A DNA stretch of 47,235 nucleotides from an uncultured Prevotellaceae bacterium (GCA_947167995.1 CAMVKS010000018.1:1-47235); one strand, 5' to 3'. Positions 26,376 through 34,511 are shown, counted from the stretch's first letter. The notes: generated by a model from the sequence alone, not told the origin. Numbers and translations are program-made.

Positions 26376-27131
26376 ATGCGCTATTTTCTTAAAATATCGT
26401 TTCAGGGAGCCGCCTATCATGGGTGGCAGATTCAGCCCCGCGACGTGAGCGTGCAGGAGACCATCGAGAAGGCTCTCGCAATGGTGCTGCGGCACGACAC
26501 TCCAATCACGGGAGCTGGACGCACCGATGCCGGAGTGAACGCCACCACGATGTATGCTCATTTCGACACTCCACAACCCGTAGCCGACTTGAGACTGCTT
26601 GCGCGTAGCCTCAACGGCATCTTGCCGCAAGACATAGCCATCAACCAGGTGATTCCTGTGCACGACGAGGCACATGCACGCTTCGATGCCACAAGCCGCA
26701 CCTACAAGTACTTTGCCCACACCGCCAAGTCGCCACTGCTCAGAGCCACGAGCTGGCAGTGCAACCCCAAGCTCGACTTCGAGCTCATGAACGAGGCTGC
26801 CCAGCACCTCATGGCCTATGAAGACTTCACCTCGTTCAGCAAGCTGCACACCGATGTTAAGACCAACATTTGCCACATCACCCAGGCTCGGTGGGAGCGT
26901 TACGACAGCATCGACAGCAATGTTGAGCAATGGGTGTTCACCATCACCGCCGACCGCTTCCTGCGCAACATGGTGCGAGCCATCGTGGGCACTCTTGTCG
27001 ACGTGGGCAGCCACAAAATCTCGGTCAGCGATTTCTGTGACATCATCGAGAAAAAAGACCGTTGCGCGGCAGGCACCTCAATGCCGGCACACGCTCTCTA
27101 CCTGTGGGATGTGAAATATGATTTTTTATAA
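26376..27131 (+). CDS. truA: tRNA pseudouridine synthase TruA
   Basis: The product is 251 aa with the conserved GAGRTDAG motif (46-53), in which Asp51 is the catalytic nucleophile, followed by the family's FDATSRTYKY and FLRNMVRAIVG segments. It isomerises U38-U40 in the anticodon stem of tRNAs. The ATG at 26376 is preferred; an in-frame GTG at 26370 overlaps the stop of the esterase gene. The close spacing indicates translational coupling with an unrelated secreted esterase. Confidence 0.96.
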   Translation: MRYFLKISFQGAAYHGWQIQPRDVSVQETIEKALAMVLRHDTPITGAGRTDAGVNATTMYAHFDTPQPVADLRLLARSLNGILPQDIAINQVIPVHDEAHARFDATSRTYKYFAHTAKSPLLRATSWQCNPKLDFELMNEAAQHLMAYEDFTSFSKLHTDVKTNICHITQARWERYDSIDSNVEQWVFTITADRFLRNMVRAIVGTLVDVGSHKISVSDFCDIIEKKDRCAAGTSMPAHALYLWDVKYDFL

Positions 27132-27159
27132 TCTATCCTACTTTTTTTGTAAAAAATAG

Positions 27160-27167
27160 TATCTTTG
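27160..27167 (+). promoter_or_regulatory. -7 element for FGE-like gene
   Basis: TATCTTTG, an exact TAnnTTTG, about 47 bp before the ATG at 27214. A T-rich TTTG lies only 10 bp upstream, so the -33 element is uncertain. Confidence 0.45.
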
Positions 27168-27213
27168 CACCACCGAAAAACTAACCATCATTAATTTATA
27201 AAACAACATAATT

Positions 27214-28230
27214 ATGAAGAAATTTTTACTTACACTTTTTGCTATTGTCGCCTGCAGCGTGGCTGTCAATGCCTCGGTCTATGGCGACGTGAACGGTGAC
27301 GGCGACGTGACTGTCGTTGATGCCACCGCAATTTACAATTATCTTCTCAATGAAGACGAGACTTTCCTCGCCACTTGCGACGTGGATGGTGACGGCTTTG
27401 TCACTGTTGCCGACATCACAATCATCTACAACATCATTCTTGGTGGCAATGAGGAACCACCTGCACTAGTGACCGAGTACACCGTTAATGGTGTGACATT
27501 CAAGATGGTGGAAGTGGAAGGTGGCACTTTCATGATGGGAGTTGACCAGCAAGTGGGATACGCTTATCCAGCCCACGAGGTAACGCTTAGCACCTATAGC
27601 ATTGGTCAAACCGAGGTCACTCAGGAGTTGTGGGTGGCTGTGATGGGATCAAATCCAAGCTACTTCAATGAATATGGAAATGCCGATTTGCACTCTAATC
27701 ATGATTCATGGGACGCAGGCATCAATCTCCAGCGACCTGTTGACTTTGTGAATTATGGCGACTGCTTGGCTTTTTGTGCAAAACTCAATGAGATGACAGG
27801 CTTGAACTTCCGCATCCCTACCGAGGCCGAATGGGAGTTTGCTGCACGCGGTGGAAACCTGACTCATGGTTATGAGTATGCTGGCAGTGAGAACGTCAAT
27901 GATGTGGCTTGGTGGAAAGAGACTCTTCCTTCATCTACACTGTGGACTGATGGTTGGGGCACTCAGACCGTGGCAACTAAGGCTCCCAACGAACTTGGAA
28001 TCTATGACATGTGTGGCAACGTTGAGGAATGGTGCTATGACTGGTTTGCCACCTATAGTTCTACCGCAGAGCCACTCACCAACCCCACAGGACCAGCAAC
28101 AGGAACTCAACGCGCTAAGCGTGGTGGCACTTGTACAAACAAATACGCATATAGCCTGATAGTGTATTACCGCCAGCCGCAGAACCCAGACGCTCGCGGC
28201 AACACCCGTGGCCTGCGTCTCGCTTTGTAA
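27214..28230 (+). CDS. Secreted FGE/SUMF1-like protein with N-terminal dockerin-like domain
   Basis: The product is 338 aa. The signal peptide (about 1-21) is followed at once by a dockerin-like EF-hand pair (GDVNGDGDVTVVDA and CDVDGDGFVTVADI, about 24-80), then a formylglycine-generating-enzyme-like domain (about 90-338). Conserved signs are GGTFMMG, E(V)TQELW, RIPTEAEWEFAARGG, GNVEEWCYDW and a final RGLRLAL. Of the two active-site Cys of true FGE only one candidate is near place (RGGTC); the second is absent, so it is probably a binding or structural homologue rather than a sulfatase activator. The dockerin module is N-terminal here but C-terminal in the gene at 820. Confidence 0.85.
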   Translation: MKKFLLTLFAIVACSVAVNASVYGDVNGDGDVTVVDATAIYNYLLNEDETFLATCDVDGDGFVTVADITIIYNIILGGNEEPPALVTEYTVNGVTFKMVEVEGGTFMMGVDQQVGYAYPAHEVTLSTYSIGQTEVTQELWVAVMGSNPSYFNEYGNADLHSNHDSWDAGINLQRPVDFVNYGDCLAFCAKLNEMTGLNFRIPTEAEWEFAARGGNLTHGYEYAGSENVNDVAWWKETLPSSTLWTDGWGTQTVATKAPNELGIYDMCGNVEEWCYDWFATYSSTAEPLTNPTGPATGTQRAKRGGTCTNKYAYSLIVYYRQPQNPDARGNTRGLRLAL

Positions 28231-28534
28231 TCAAGATATTCCATAAAGGTTTATCAGCTTTATTGCTGTATTAACCCAACCGAATCGGTCATTAGGTCGT
28301 TCTTCAGACTTAATGGCCGATTAGCTTTTAAACATAGCGATAAGCAACGTGGGTTTAAAGCGATAATCCTTGTTTTGTCTATTCTGTTTTCGGTTTTGTC
28401 TGTTATAATCTGCAATTAATCTACAGTAGACCGAGTTTTTCCCGATTTTCGACATAATTCATTATCAAATAGACAAAGACAACCGAATTGTTTAACCAGC
28501 CACGACCAAGGTCTTGGCATAATACTTAAGAATT
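28231..28534. other. Intergenic region with terminator
   Basis: This 304-bp gap holds a strong hairpin at 28283-28322 and AT-rich sequence before the small secreted protein gene. No clear TAnnTTTG promoter and no coding sequence were seen. Confidence 0.5.
28283..28322 (+). terminator. Intrinsic terminator of FGE-like gene
   Basis: A 16-bp near-perfect stem begins AATCGGTCATTA and is matched by TAATGGCCGATT, with GTC/GAC next to the loop, followed by AGCTTTTAAA. Confidence 0.7.
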
Positions 28535-28873
28535 ATGAAAACTAAATTACTCATCGCATTAGCCGCTTTAGCATTGTTGATGCCTATCACGGCAAACGCA
28601 CGCGGCAGAGATCATAATCCACCAAGAGTTGCTCCAAGACACCATGTACAGCATCCACCGAGAGTTGCCCCAAGACACCATGACAATCGTCCACCAAGAC
28701 ACCACAGGATGGTACATCGTCCGGCAATCGGAACACGACTCGTTGTATGTCCCGTAAATGGCCGCTTCGTTAACTACAACAGAGAGCGTTTGTGGCTCGC
28801 CGACGGAGTTCTCTACCGAGTAACACCCACCAGAACAGGTCGCATCTATGTGGTAGTGGGATACTGGAACTAA
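28535..28873 (+). CDS. Small secreted His/Pro/Arg-rich protein
   Basis: The product is 112 aa. A signal peptide (about 1-22, ending ANA) leads into a tandem PPRVAPRHH motif (twice, about 28-50) and further RHH units up to about 65. A short folded-looking tail follows, with FVNYNRERLWLADGVLYRV and a YVVVGYW end. The His pairs suggest metal or phosphate-surface binding, by inference. The tail resembles small exported proteins with a GV.Y pattern. Function unknown. A strong hairpin follows at 28909. Confidence 0.7.
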   Translation: MKTKLLIALAALALLMPITANARGRDHNPPRVAPRHHVQHPPRVAPRHHDNRPPRHHRMVHRPAIGTRLVVCPVNGRFVNYNRERLWLADGVLYRVTPTRTGRIYVVVGYWN

Positions 28874-28908
28874 ATCACAAGTATTTATAAGCTCATAAGA
28901 TTCATAAT

Positions 28909-28944
28909 GCGGTTGGTTTTCCCCTCACGGGGTTAACCAACCGC
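28909..28944 (+). terminator. Terminator-like hairpin
   Basis: A perfect 10-bp stem (GCGGTTGGTT / AACCAACCGC) with an inner CCCC/GGGG stem. The downstream T-run is weak, so termination is likely but not certain. Confidence 0.55.
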
Positions 28945-29039
28945 TAAACGTCACGCTGTTTCATTCCAAAAATCGCAGTTTCAGTAAATGGAGCACAAAT
29001 TTCGGTAAAATGGTCACATAATCACAATAAAAATGCAAG

Positions 29040-29047
29040 TAATTTTG
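29040..29047 (+). promoter_or_regulatory. -7 element for flavodoxin operon
   Basis: TAATTTTG, an exact TAnnTTTG match, about 45 bp before the ATG at 29092. The -33 box is not evident, which would fit a promoter needing an activator such as the AraC protein encoded downstream. Confidence 0.45.
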
Positions 29048-29091
29048 TACTCGATAAAACTTATTGGTTATCAATCAAAAAAAGACACAAT

Positions 29092-30219
29092 ATGAAGACG
29101 TTTACCAAAATTCTGATGATTATGTTCGCAATGTTCATGAGCAGTTGCAACAAGGGCAACGAGGCTGTGGCTCAAACCACCATGTCTCAAAAGATGTATC
29201 TCACCATCGATGGAGTGTCAAAGCCTGTGACACTTTACAACAACGCTGCCACACAAGCTTTAGTGGCAAGGTTGGAGGATGGCAATGTCACGGTAACGCT
29301 CAACTCAAGCGGAGGGTTTGAGATTTGGGGCGCATTAGGGTTCTCATTGCCAACGAGCAATGAACAGATCACCGCACAGCCAGGTGATGTGATTCTCTAC
29401 AACGGCAGCAACATCTGCTTGATGTACGGCAGCAACTCATGGAGCTACACACGCCTGGGACACATCGACGCGTTAAACGAGAGCGAGCTGCGCTCATTCC
29501 TGAAGGCTGGCGAGAGCAATATAGAGGTCACTCTGTCGCTTCAAGCCACCACTCAACCAACCAGCAACACACTCGTGATATATTATAGCTACACTAATAA
29601 ATGCCACGAAATTGTACAGACGCTGACCTCACAAATTGATGCCGACGTACTGCGCATCTATCCTGCCGACAAGAATCAACAATATGAGGCCAACGGCTAC
29701 GCAATAGGCATGCAACTGCTTAACACCATCAACGCCAATCCCAACAGTGCCGACAGTTACCCCGAAATCGATCCTGTCTCAACTTCTCTTGACGAATATA
29801 ACACCTTTATCATTGTCACACCACTATGGTGGAGCCAGATGGCAGCCATTCTACAAACCTATCTGTTCCATCATGGCGCCGAAATGGCTGGCAAGAATGT
29901 AGGACTCATTGTATCGAGTCACAGCAGTGGAATCAGCGGTGTAGTGGCCGATGCCGAACGCCTTATTCCAGATGCCAACTGGATGGGTGATGCTTTGTGG
30001 ATCAACAATGCCAATCATGGCAACCGTGCCACTTTGATTCAAAACTGGCTCACCGACATCAACTACTCGGCAATATCGACCATCATTGAAGATGTCAATA
30101 TTGATTCAAACAATGCCCTAAAAGGCATTTACAACCTTAACGGACAGCGTTTAAGACAAGTCCCCGAAACTGGCATTTACATCGAAAACGGAATTAAAAA
30201 AATTGCAACAAAAAAATAA
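29092..30219 (+). CDS. Exported cyclophilin-like plus flavodoxin fusion lipoprotein
   Basis: The product is 375 aa. A lipoprotein signal ends at about Cys19 (MSSC). Residues about 33-150 form a cyclophilin-like domain (LTIDGVSKPVTLYNNAATQAL, and a GDVILYNGSNICLMYG segment). Residues about 160-330 form a flavodoxin (LVIYYSYTNKCHEI start, YNTFIIVTPLWWSQMA, and NVGLIVSSHSSGI). The C-terminus (GIYNLNGQRL...GIYIENG) resembles the short tail motif often seen on exported Bacteroidales proteins. Flavodoxins are normally cytoplasmic, so a lipid-anchored one is notable. It is first gene of a four-gene redox operon. Confidence 0.82.
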   Translation: MKTFTKILMIMFAMFMSSCNKGNEAVAQTTMSQKMYLTIDGVSKPVTLYNNAATQALVARLEDGNVTVTLNSSGGFEIWGALGFSLPTSNEQITAQPGDVILYNGSNICLMYGSNSWSYTRLGHIDALNESELRSFLKAGESNIEVTLSLQATTQPTSNTLVIYYSYTNKCHEIVQTLTSQIDADVLRIYPADKNQQYEANGYAIGMQLLNTINANPNSADSYPEIDPVSTSLDEYNTFIIVTPLWWSQMAAILQTYLFHHGAEMAGKNVGLIVSSHSSGISGVVADAERLIPDANWMGDALWINNANHGNRATLIQNWLTDINYSAISTIIEDVNIDSNNALKGIYNLNGQRLRQVPETGIYIENGIKKIATKK

Positions 30220-30222
30220 ATC

Positions 30223-31311
30223 ATGAGACAGTTCGTTTTAACTCTAACCATCATTGGATTAACCTTCATTTCATACAGCAAGAATCAACAAAACGAAGAA
30301 ATAATGAATACATCTTTGCAACTCACCCAAGAATGGGACAAGACATTCCCTAAAAGTGATAAAGTAGACCACAAGAAGGTCACGTTCAAGAACCGCTACG
30401 GCATAGAATTAGCTGCCGACATGTACACTCCAAAGGGAGCCCAAGGCAGGCTCCCGGCTATCGCCGTGAGTGGACCATTTGGGGCCGTGAAAGAGCAGTC
30501 AAGCGGACTCTATGCACAGCACATGGCCGAACGAGGTTTCATTGCCATCGCATTCGACCCATCGTTCACCGGCGAGAGTGGAGGTGAGCCACGTCGCATG
30601 GCATCGCCCGACATCAACACCGAAGACTTCCTCGCGGCAGTTGATTTCCTGAGCGTGCAGGAGAATGTCGACCCTGAGCGCATTGGCATCATCGGCATCT
30701 GCGGTTTTGGAGGCATGGCAATCAATGCCGCTGCCCTCGACCCACGCATCAAGGCCACTGTAGCATCAACAATGTATGACATGAGCAAGGTCAATGTGGA
30801 GGGCTACTTCGCCAGCGAGGATTCCAAAGAGAAGCGCATCGAGAAACGCAAGGCTCTTGCCGCCCAGCGTACCGAAGATTACAAGAACGGAAGCTACAAG
30901 CGTGCAGGCGGCGTGATCGACCCTCTGCCCGACGATGCACCATTCTTTGTGAAGGACTATTATGACTATTACAAAACCCCACGTGGCTACCATGAGCGCA
31001 GCGGCAACAGCACCGACGGTTGGAACGTGACCGGCTGCCAGTCGTTCCTCAATCAGCCTCTGCTCGCCTGGGCTCACGAGATAGAGAATCCCGTCCTGCT
31101 CATTCACGGTGAGAAGGCCCACAGCCGCTACTTCAGCGAGTATGCCTTCGAGAAGATGACAGGCGTTCACGTCGAGGGCGAGAGCAAGACGGTAGGCAAC
31201 AAGGAAATCCTCATTATTCCGGGAGCCGTACACACCGACCTCTACGATGACAAGAATAATCGCATCCCTTACGATAAAATGGAATCATTCTTTAAAGCAA
31301 ACTTGAAATAA
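30223..31311 (+). CDS. Alpha/beta hydrolase with Cys nucleophile
   Basis: The product is 362 aa. The nucleophile elbow reads GICGFGG (158-164), placing Cys160 where most hydrolases have Ser, as in dienelactone-hydrolase-like enzymes. An acid candidate is in LIHGEKAHSR and a His in IIPGAVHTDLYD. The first 20 residues are hydrophobic and may be a signal peptide; an in-frame ATG at 30304 (residue 28) would remove it and give a cytoplasmic protein. It starts 4 bp after the flavodoxin gene stop, so is clearly in the operon. Homologues often accompany flavodoxin and AraC genes; substrate unknown. Confidence 0.82.
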   Translation: MRQFVLTLTIIGLTFISYSKNQQNEEIMNTSLQLTQEWDKTFPKSDKVDHKKVTFKNRYGIELAADMYTPKGAQGRLPAIAVSGPFGAVKEQSSGLYAQHMAERGFIAIAFDPSFTGESGGEPRRMASPDINTEDFLAAVDFLSVQENVDPERIGIIGICGFGGMAINAAALDPRIKATVASTMYDMSKVNVEGYFASEDSKEKRIEKRKALAAQRTEDYKNGSYKRAGGVIDPLPDDAPFFVKDYYDYYKTPRGYHERSGNSTDGWNVTGCQSFLNQPLLAWAHEIENPVLLIHGEKAHSRYFSEYAFEKMTGVHVEGESKTVGNKEILIIPGAVHTDLYDDKNNRIPYDKMESFFKANLK

Positions 31312-31314
31312 AAT

Positions 31315-31851
31315 ATGAAAAGAGTTGTTGTTATCTCTACAAGCCTGCGCCCCGGCTCTAACAGTCATGCTATGGCCGAGCAGTTCTCCGAGGGCGCAAA
31401 AGCAGCAGGACACGAAGTGGAACTTATCTCGCTGCGAGGTAAGGAAATCAAGTTCTGCATTGGCTGCCTGTCGTGCCAGAAGACGGGCAATTGTGTCTTC
31501 AAGGACGATGTGCCGGCAATCATGGACAGCGTGCTCAATGCCGACGTAGTTGCGTGGGCAACACCCATTTATTACTACGAGATGAGTGGACAGATGAAGA
31601 CGCTCATCGACCGCATGAATGCCATGTACCCCAAGGACTACCGTTTCCGCGACATTTATCTGCTGACAACTGCCGCCGAGGATGACGAATACACTCCAAA
31701 GCGTGCCGAGAGCGGTTTGCAGGGCTGGATTGACTGCTATGAGAAAACCACTCTCAAAGGACACCTGTTCTGTGGCGGTGTCAACGATGCTCGCGACATT
31801 GAGGGTAACCCCAAGTTGCAAGATGCTTACGAGTTGGGTAAAAATATTTAG
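31315..31851 (+). CDS. NAD(P)H-dependent FMN reductase family protein
   Basis: The product is 178 aa with a flavodoxin-like fold. The flavin phosphate loop is SLRPGSNS (10-17). Cys48, Cys51, Cys54 and Cys60 form the same Cys cluster as in the gene at 5667, and TPIYYYEMSGQMK (near 82-94) is the family signature. It is probably cytoplasmic and reduces flavin or quinone-type substrates. It lies 4 bp after the hydrolase gene and 3 bp before the acetyltransferase gene. The pairing with an exported flavodoxin suggests a redox stress role. Confidence 0.87.
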   Translation: MKRVVVISTSLRPGSNSHAMAEQFSEGAKAAGHEVELISLRGKEIKFCIGCLSCQKTGNCVFKDDVPAIMDSVLNADVVAWATPIYYYEMSGQMKTLIDRMNAMYPKDYRFRDIYLLTTAAEDDEYTPKRAESGLQGWIDCYEKTTLKGHLFCGGVNDARDIEGNPKLQDAYELGKNI

Positions 31852-31853
31852 CA

Positions 31854-32396
31854 ATGGAAAAAAAGCCAACAGGAAAAGACTACGTAGGTAGCGATGAGCT
31901 GTATGCCAATGTGCTGAAGACCATGCGCCTATGCGCCGAGATGAACACAGGTTACCACAGCGAAGAAGAGGTGCGAGAATACTTGCGCCAAATCACTGAG
32001 AGCGAGATTGATGACACCGTGCGTGTGTTCCCGCCGCTGAACATCAACTATGGTCTCTCTCTTCGCTTTGGACGCGACTGCTTTGTCAATTTTGGCTGCA
32101 CATTTCTGGCAATAGGCGGCATCACCATCGAGGACGGGGCCTTCATAGGTCCACACTGCGTTCTTGCCACCGAGTATCATCCCGAAGACCCTGCCACACG
32201 CCATTCTCTTCTCACAAAGCCCATCGTAGTGGGGCGCAACGCATGGCTTGGTGCCGATGTAAAGGTTCTTGCAGGTATCACCATTGGCGAGAATTCCATA
32301 GTGGCGGCCGGCAGCGTGGTGACCGAGGATGTGCCACCCAATATGGTTGTGGCAGGCAGCCCCGCACGCATCATCCGCCCTGTCAAGAAGAGTTGA
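31854..32396 (+). CDS. Hexapeptide-repeat sugar O-acetyltransferase
   Basis: The product is 180 aa of the maltose/galactoside acetyltransferase (Maa/LacA) family. An N-terminal helical part (about 1-55) precedes the left-handed beta-helix built from hexapeptide turns, and VVAGSPARIIRP closes the domain. His is present in the YHPEDP loop, the usual catalytic position. It transfers acetyl from acetyl-CoA to a sugar, possibly as detoxification. It starts 3 bp after the FMN reductase gene. Confidence 0.9.
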   Translation: MEKKPTGKDYVGSDELYANVLKTMRLCAEMNTGYHSEEEVREYLRQITESEIDDTVRVFPPLNINYGLSLRFGRDCFVNFGCTFLAIGGITIEDGAFIGPHCVLATEYHPEDPATRHSLLTKPIVVGRNAWLGADVKVLAGITIGENSIVAAGSVVTEDVPPNMVVAGSPARIIRPVKKS

Positions 32397-32445
32397 GCAC
32401 AGACAATTGTATAATATTTTGAAGTCTTCTATCGTTAAAAATAAA

Positions 32446-33360
32446 ATGAAGTTCAAACTCGACAATATCGACCAGTATAACCATGCTTTGGGAATTGAGA
32501 CATTGCATCCACTCGTAACAGTGTGCAATCTCAAGGATGTGCCCAATCGTGAGCTAATTGACAACGAGGTGACATGGCACTACGGCGTGTATGCCCTGTT
32601 CTTGAAGAACACCCGCAGCTGCCTGCTATCTTACGGCCACAAGGAATATGACTACAGCGACGGTACGGTAACAAGCTTCGCTCCCATGCAGACGGTGACA
32701 TCGACACCCATCCCGGGTTTGGATCACGACGTGGTGGCGTTGCTGTTCCACCCCGACCTGATTCGCGGCACCTCGCTTGCCAAAGGGATGGCCGATTACC
32801 GCTTCTTCCAGTACTCGTCGAACGAGGCTCTGCACATGTCGGAGCGAGAGCGCGGAATCTATCTCGACTGCATCGAGAAAATCAAAGAGGAAATCAACCG
32901 CCCGATTGACAAGTTCAGCCGCAAACTCATCTGCCGCAACATTGAACTGTTGCTCGATTATTGTCTGCGCTTCTATGACCGCCAGTTCATCACGCGCGAG
33001 TTGGAAAACAGCAGCGTTATGGCTACATTCGAGCAGGCTCTTGACGACTATTTCCACAACAAGGAGTCAATCTTCATGAACGGGCTGCCATCGGTCAAGA
33101 TTTTTGCCGACAAGTGCTGCCTGTCGCCCAACTACTTCGGAGACCTTGTGAAAAAAGAGACCGGCAAAACACCGATGGAGTTCATCCAGCACAAGATTAT
33201 CGACATCGCCAAGGAAGATTTGCACTCTACCAACGACACCATCACCGAGGTGGCCTACCGCCTGGGATTCCAGAGCAGCCAGCATTTCAACCGCTACTTC
33301 AAGCGTTGTACCGGCATGACACCAACCCAATACCGCAAGCACAGCCGCCTGCTGGCTTAA
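32446..33360 (+). CDS. AraC-family transcriptional regulator
   Basis: The product is 304 aa from the ATG at 32446, 49 bp after the acetyltransferase gene. The longer frame to 32329 overlaps that gene and is rejected. The N-terminal about 190 residues form an effector domain of the AraC-type cupin kind. The C-terminal about 100 hold two HTH motifs (LPSVKIFADKCCLSPNYFG and ITEVAYRLGFQSSQHFNRYF), ending in CTGMTPTQYRK. It is the likely regulator of the preceding redox operon. Confidence 0.9.
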   Translation: MKFKLDNIDQYNHALGIETLHPLVTVCNLKDVPNRELIDNEVTWHYGVYALFLKNTRSCLLSYGHKEYDYSDGTVTSFAPMQTVTSTPIPGLDHDVVALLFHPDLIRGTSLAKGMADYRFFQYSSNEALHMSERERGIYLDCIEKIKEEINRPIDKFSRKLICRNIELLLDYCLRFYDRQFITRELENSSVMATFEQALDDYFHNKESIFMNGLPSVKIFADKCCLSPNYFGDLVKKETGKTPMEFIQHKIIDIAKEDLHSTNDTITEVAYRLGFQSSQHFNRYFKRCTGMTPTQYRKHSRLLA

Positions 33361-33404
33361 TCAACCATATTATTGCCAAAAGCCTTGAGTGGGCACTAAC
33401 AGAA

Positions 33405-33434
33405 AAACGGTTGCAACTTTCGTCACAACCGTTT
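33405..33434. terminator. Hairpin between AraC gene and tRNA-end repeat
   Basis: A 9-bp stem (AAACGGTTG / CAACCGTTT). It follows the AraC gene on the plus strand by 44 bp. On the minus strand it sits 8 bp beyond the CCA-like end of repeat copy 1 and is followed by TTTTT, as the terminator of a tRNA gene would be. Confidence 0.55.
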
Positions 33435-33442
33435 CACCGATT

Positions 33443-33462
33443 TGGCGGAGAGGACAAGATTC
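33443..33462 (-). repeat. tRNA-Ser 3'-end-like repeat, copy 1
   Basis: The minus strand reads GAATCTTGTCCTCTCCGCCA, which looks like T-arm 3' side, acceptor strand and CCA of a tRNA-Ser. The plus strand continues TCCGCTTAATTATCAG, giving a 7-bp hairpin (33445-33451 with 33461-33467). The same 20-mer recurs at 34448 and 34768. Confidence 0.6.
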
Positions 33463-33616
33463 TCCGCTTAATTATCAGAAAAAACAATCATTGAGAAATC
33501 AGCAACTTAGCTTTTATGAAAACTCCGTATTTGGCCTATTTCTAATATTTACTGTCTATAGGCTGTCTATGGACAAAAGCCAATAAACTGCACTGAAAAA
33601 CAATTCTAAAACAAAG

Positions 33617-33919
33617 TTACTGAGCAGGTTGTAAAGTCACAACCAGTCCCATGGCAGCGGCAATTTTGTAAAGGGTAGAAACCGTTGGAATAGTTAAACC
33701 ACGTTCAAGGCGTGAAATATAACCCTTGTCTGCTCCAATTCTTGCAGCAAGCTCTGCCTGGGTCAAACCTGCATTCTTCCTTGCTTCAAGAAGAATTTGT
33801 GCATTATACTCTTCCCAAGCATGAGCAATTGCTTGTTCGCGGCTTTCGCTGCCCACTTCTCCAAACTCACGTGCGAGTTCGGCGCTTACGTCATATATTT
33901 GATTGTCCTTTTTGTGCAT
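33617..33919 (-). CDS. higA: HigA-type XRE antitoxin
   Basis: The product is 100 aa. The helix-turn-helix lies at about 45-95 (LTQAELAARIGADKGYISRLERG holds both helices). An N-terminal charged segment would contact the toxin. It overlaps the end of the upstream toxin gene by 29 bp, so the order is toxin then antitoxin as in the HigBA type. It neutralises the toxin and probably represses the shared promoter. Confidence 0.87.
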   Translation of the reverse strand: MHKKDNQIYDVSAELAREFGEVGSESREQAIAHAWEEYNAQILLEARKNAGLTQAELAARIGADKGYISRLERGLTIPTVSTLYKIAAAMGLVVTLQPAQ

Positions 33920-34187
33920 AGTATTCTCCTTTCAATCTTAATGCTTTTTCAATTTCTTTCTTTGGCGTTTTCTGAGATTTTTTACGAAAGCAGTTAAAAA
34001 GTACCACTACCTGCTCACCATCATAGATAAAAAATAGTCGGAATTCATTATTGCCATAAGTGACTCTGAACTCATATAGACCATCACGAATATATTTGAT
34101 GTAATGATGAGGAATCTTCTCTTCAGACTCAAATAGTAATAACGCTCGCATAATCTTTTTGCGCTCATTGTCCGAAAGAGATGACAT
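33891..34187 (-). CDS. higB: HigB/RelE-family mRNA interferase toxin
   Basis: The product is 98 aa from the ATG at 34187, with the RelE/Gp49-like fold visible in the segment IRDGLYEFRVTYGNNEFRLFF and the basic tail FRKKSQKTPKKEIEKAL. Family members cleave ribosome-bound mRNA. The eleven codons upstream of the ATG (from ATA at 34220, preceded by GAGAAAG) translate to IIAFKGYYQEF, which looks like the missing first strand of the family. Either a non-standard start is used or the gene is N-terminally shortened. Confidence 0.82.
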   Translation of the reverse strand: MSSLSDNERKKIMRALLLFESEEKIPHHYIKYIRDGLYEFRVTYGNNEFRLFFIYDGEQVVVLFNCFRKKSQKTPKKEIEKALRLKGEYYAQKGQSNI

Positions 34188-34233
34188 GAACTCTTGATAG
34201 TAGCCTTTAAATGCGATTATCTTTCTCGTGTTG

Positions 34234-34265
34234 CAAAAGTAAGTAAAGTTATATAACTATACAAC
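34234..34265 (-). promoter_or_regulatory. higBA promoter
   Basis: On the minus strand: GTTG (34262-34265), a 20-bp spacer, then TACTTTTG (34234-34241). Start would be near 34228, giving a leader of about 40 nt to the ATG at 34187 but only about 8 nt to the ATA at 34220. Confidence 0.5.
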
Positions 34266-34447
34266 TTTTTCGGTTGAAATTTTTCGTTATTTCTATTATT
34301 TTACAATCAACATCGGTTTGTCTTTGATAAAAAGGAGATTGTTAATACAATGAATGAACATCATGCAGTCGTAGCTGATTGTAATGATGAGAGCAACAGA
34401 GAGATTTTAAAAAATATGTCCTTATATCGTCCGAAAACATATTTGTT

Positions 34448-34467
34448 TGGCGGAGAGGACAAGATTC
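34448..34467 (-). repeat. tRNA-Ser 3'-end-like repeat, copy 2
   Basis: An exact copy of the 20-mer at 33443; identity extends 2 bp further left (TTTGG). Beyond GATTC the sequence diverges (ACTCGCATGCGC). Copies 1 and 2 bracket the higBA genes at a distance of about 1.0 kb. Confidence 0.6.
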
Positions 34468-34511
34468 ACTCGCATGCGCTCGTGCATCTTGAGTAGGGAG
34501 GGGTGACTTTA

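Noticed and set aside
25555-27014. Two long minus-strand frames opposite the esterase and truA genes
   Set aside because: Both are opposite genes with clear active-site motifs and show no protein-family features.
33443-33467. Complete tRNA gene at the repeat
   Set aside because: Only the 3' end is present; no D-arm or anticodon arm could be found on either strand.
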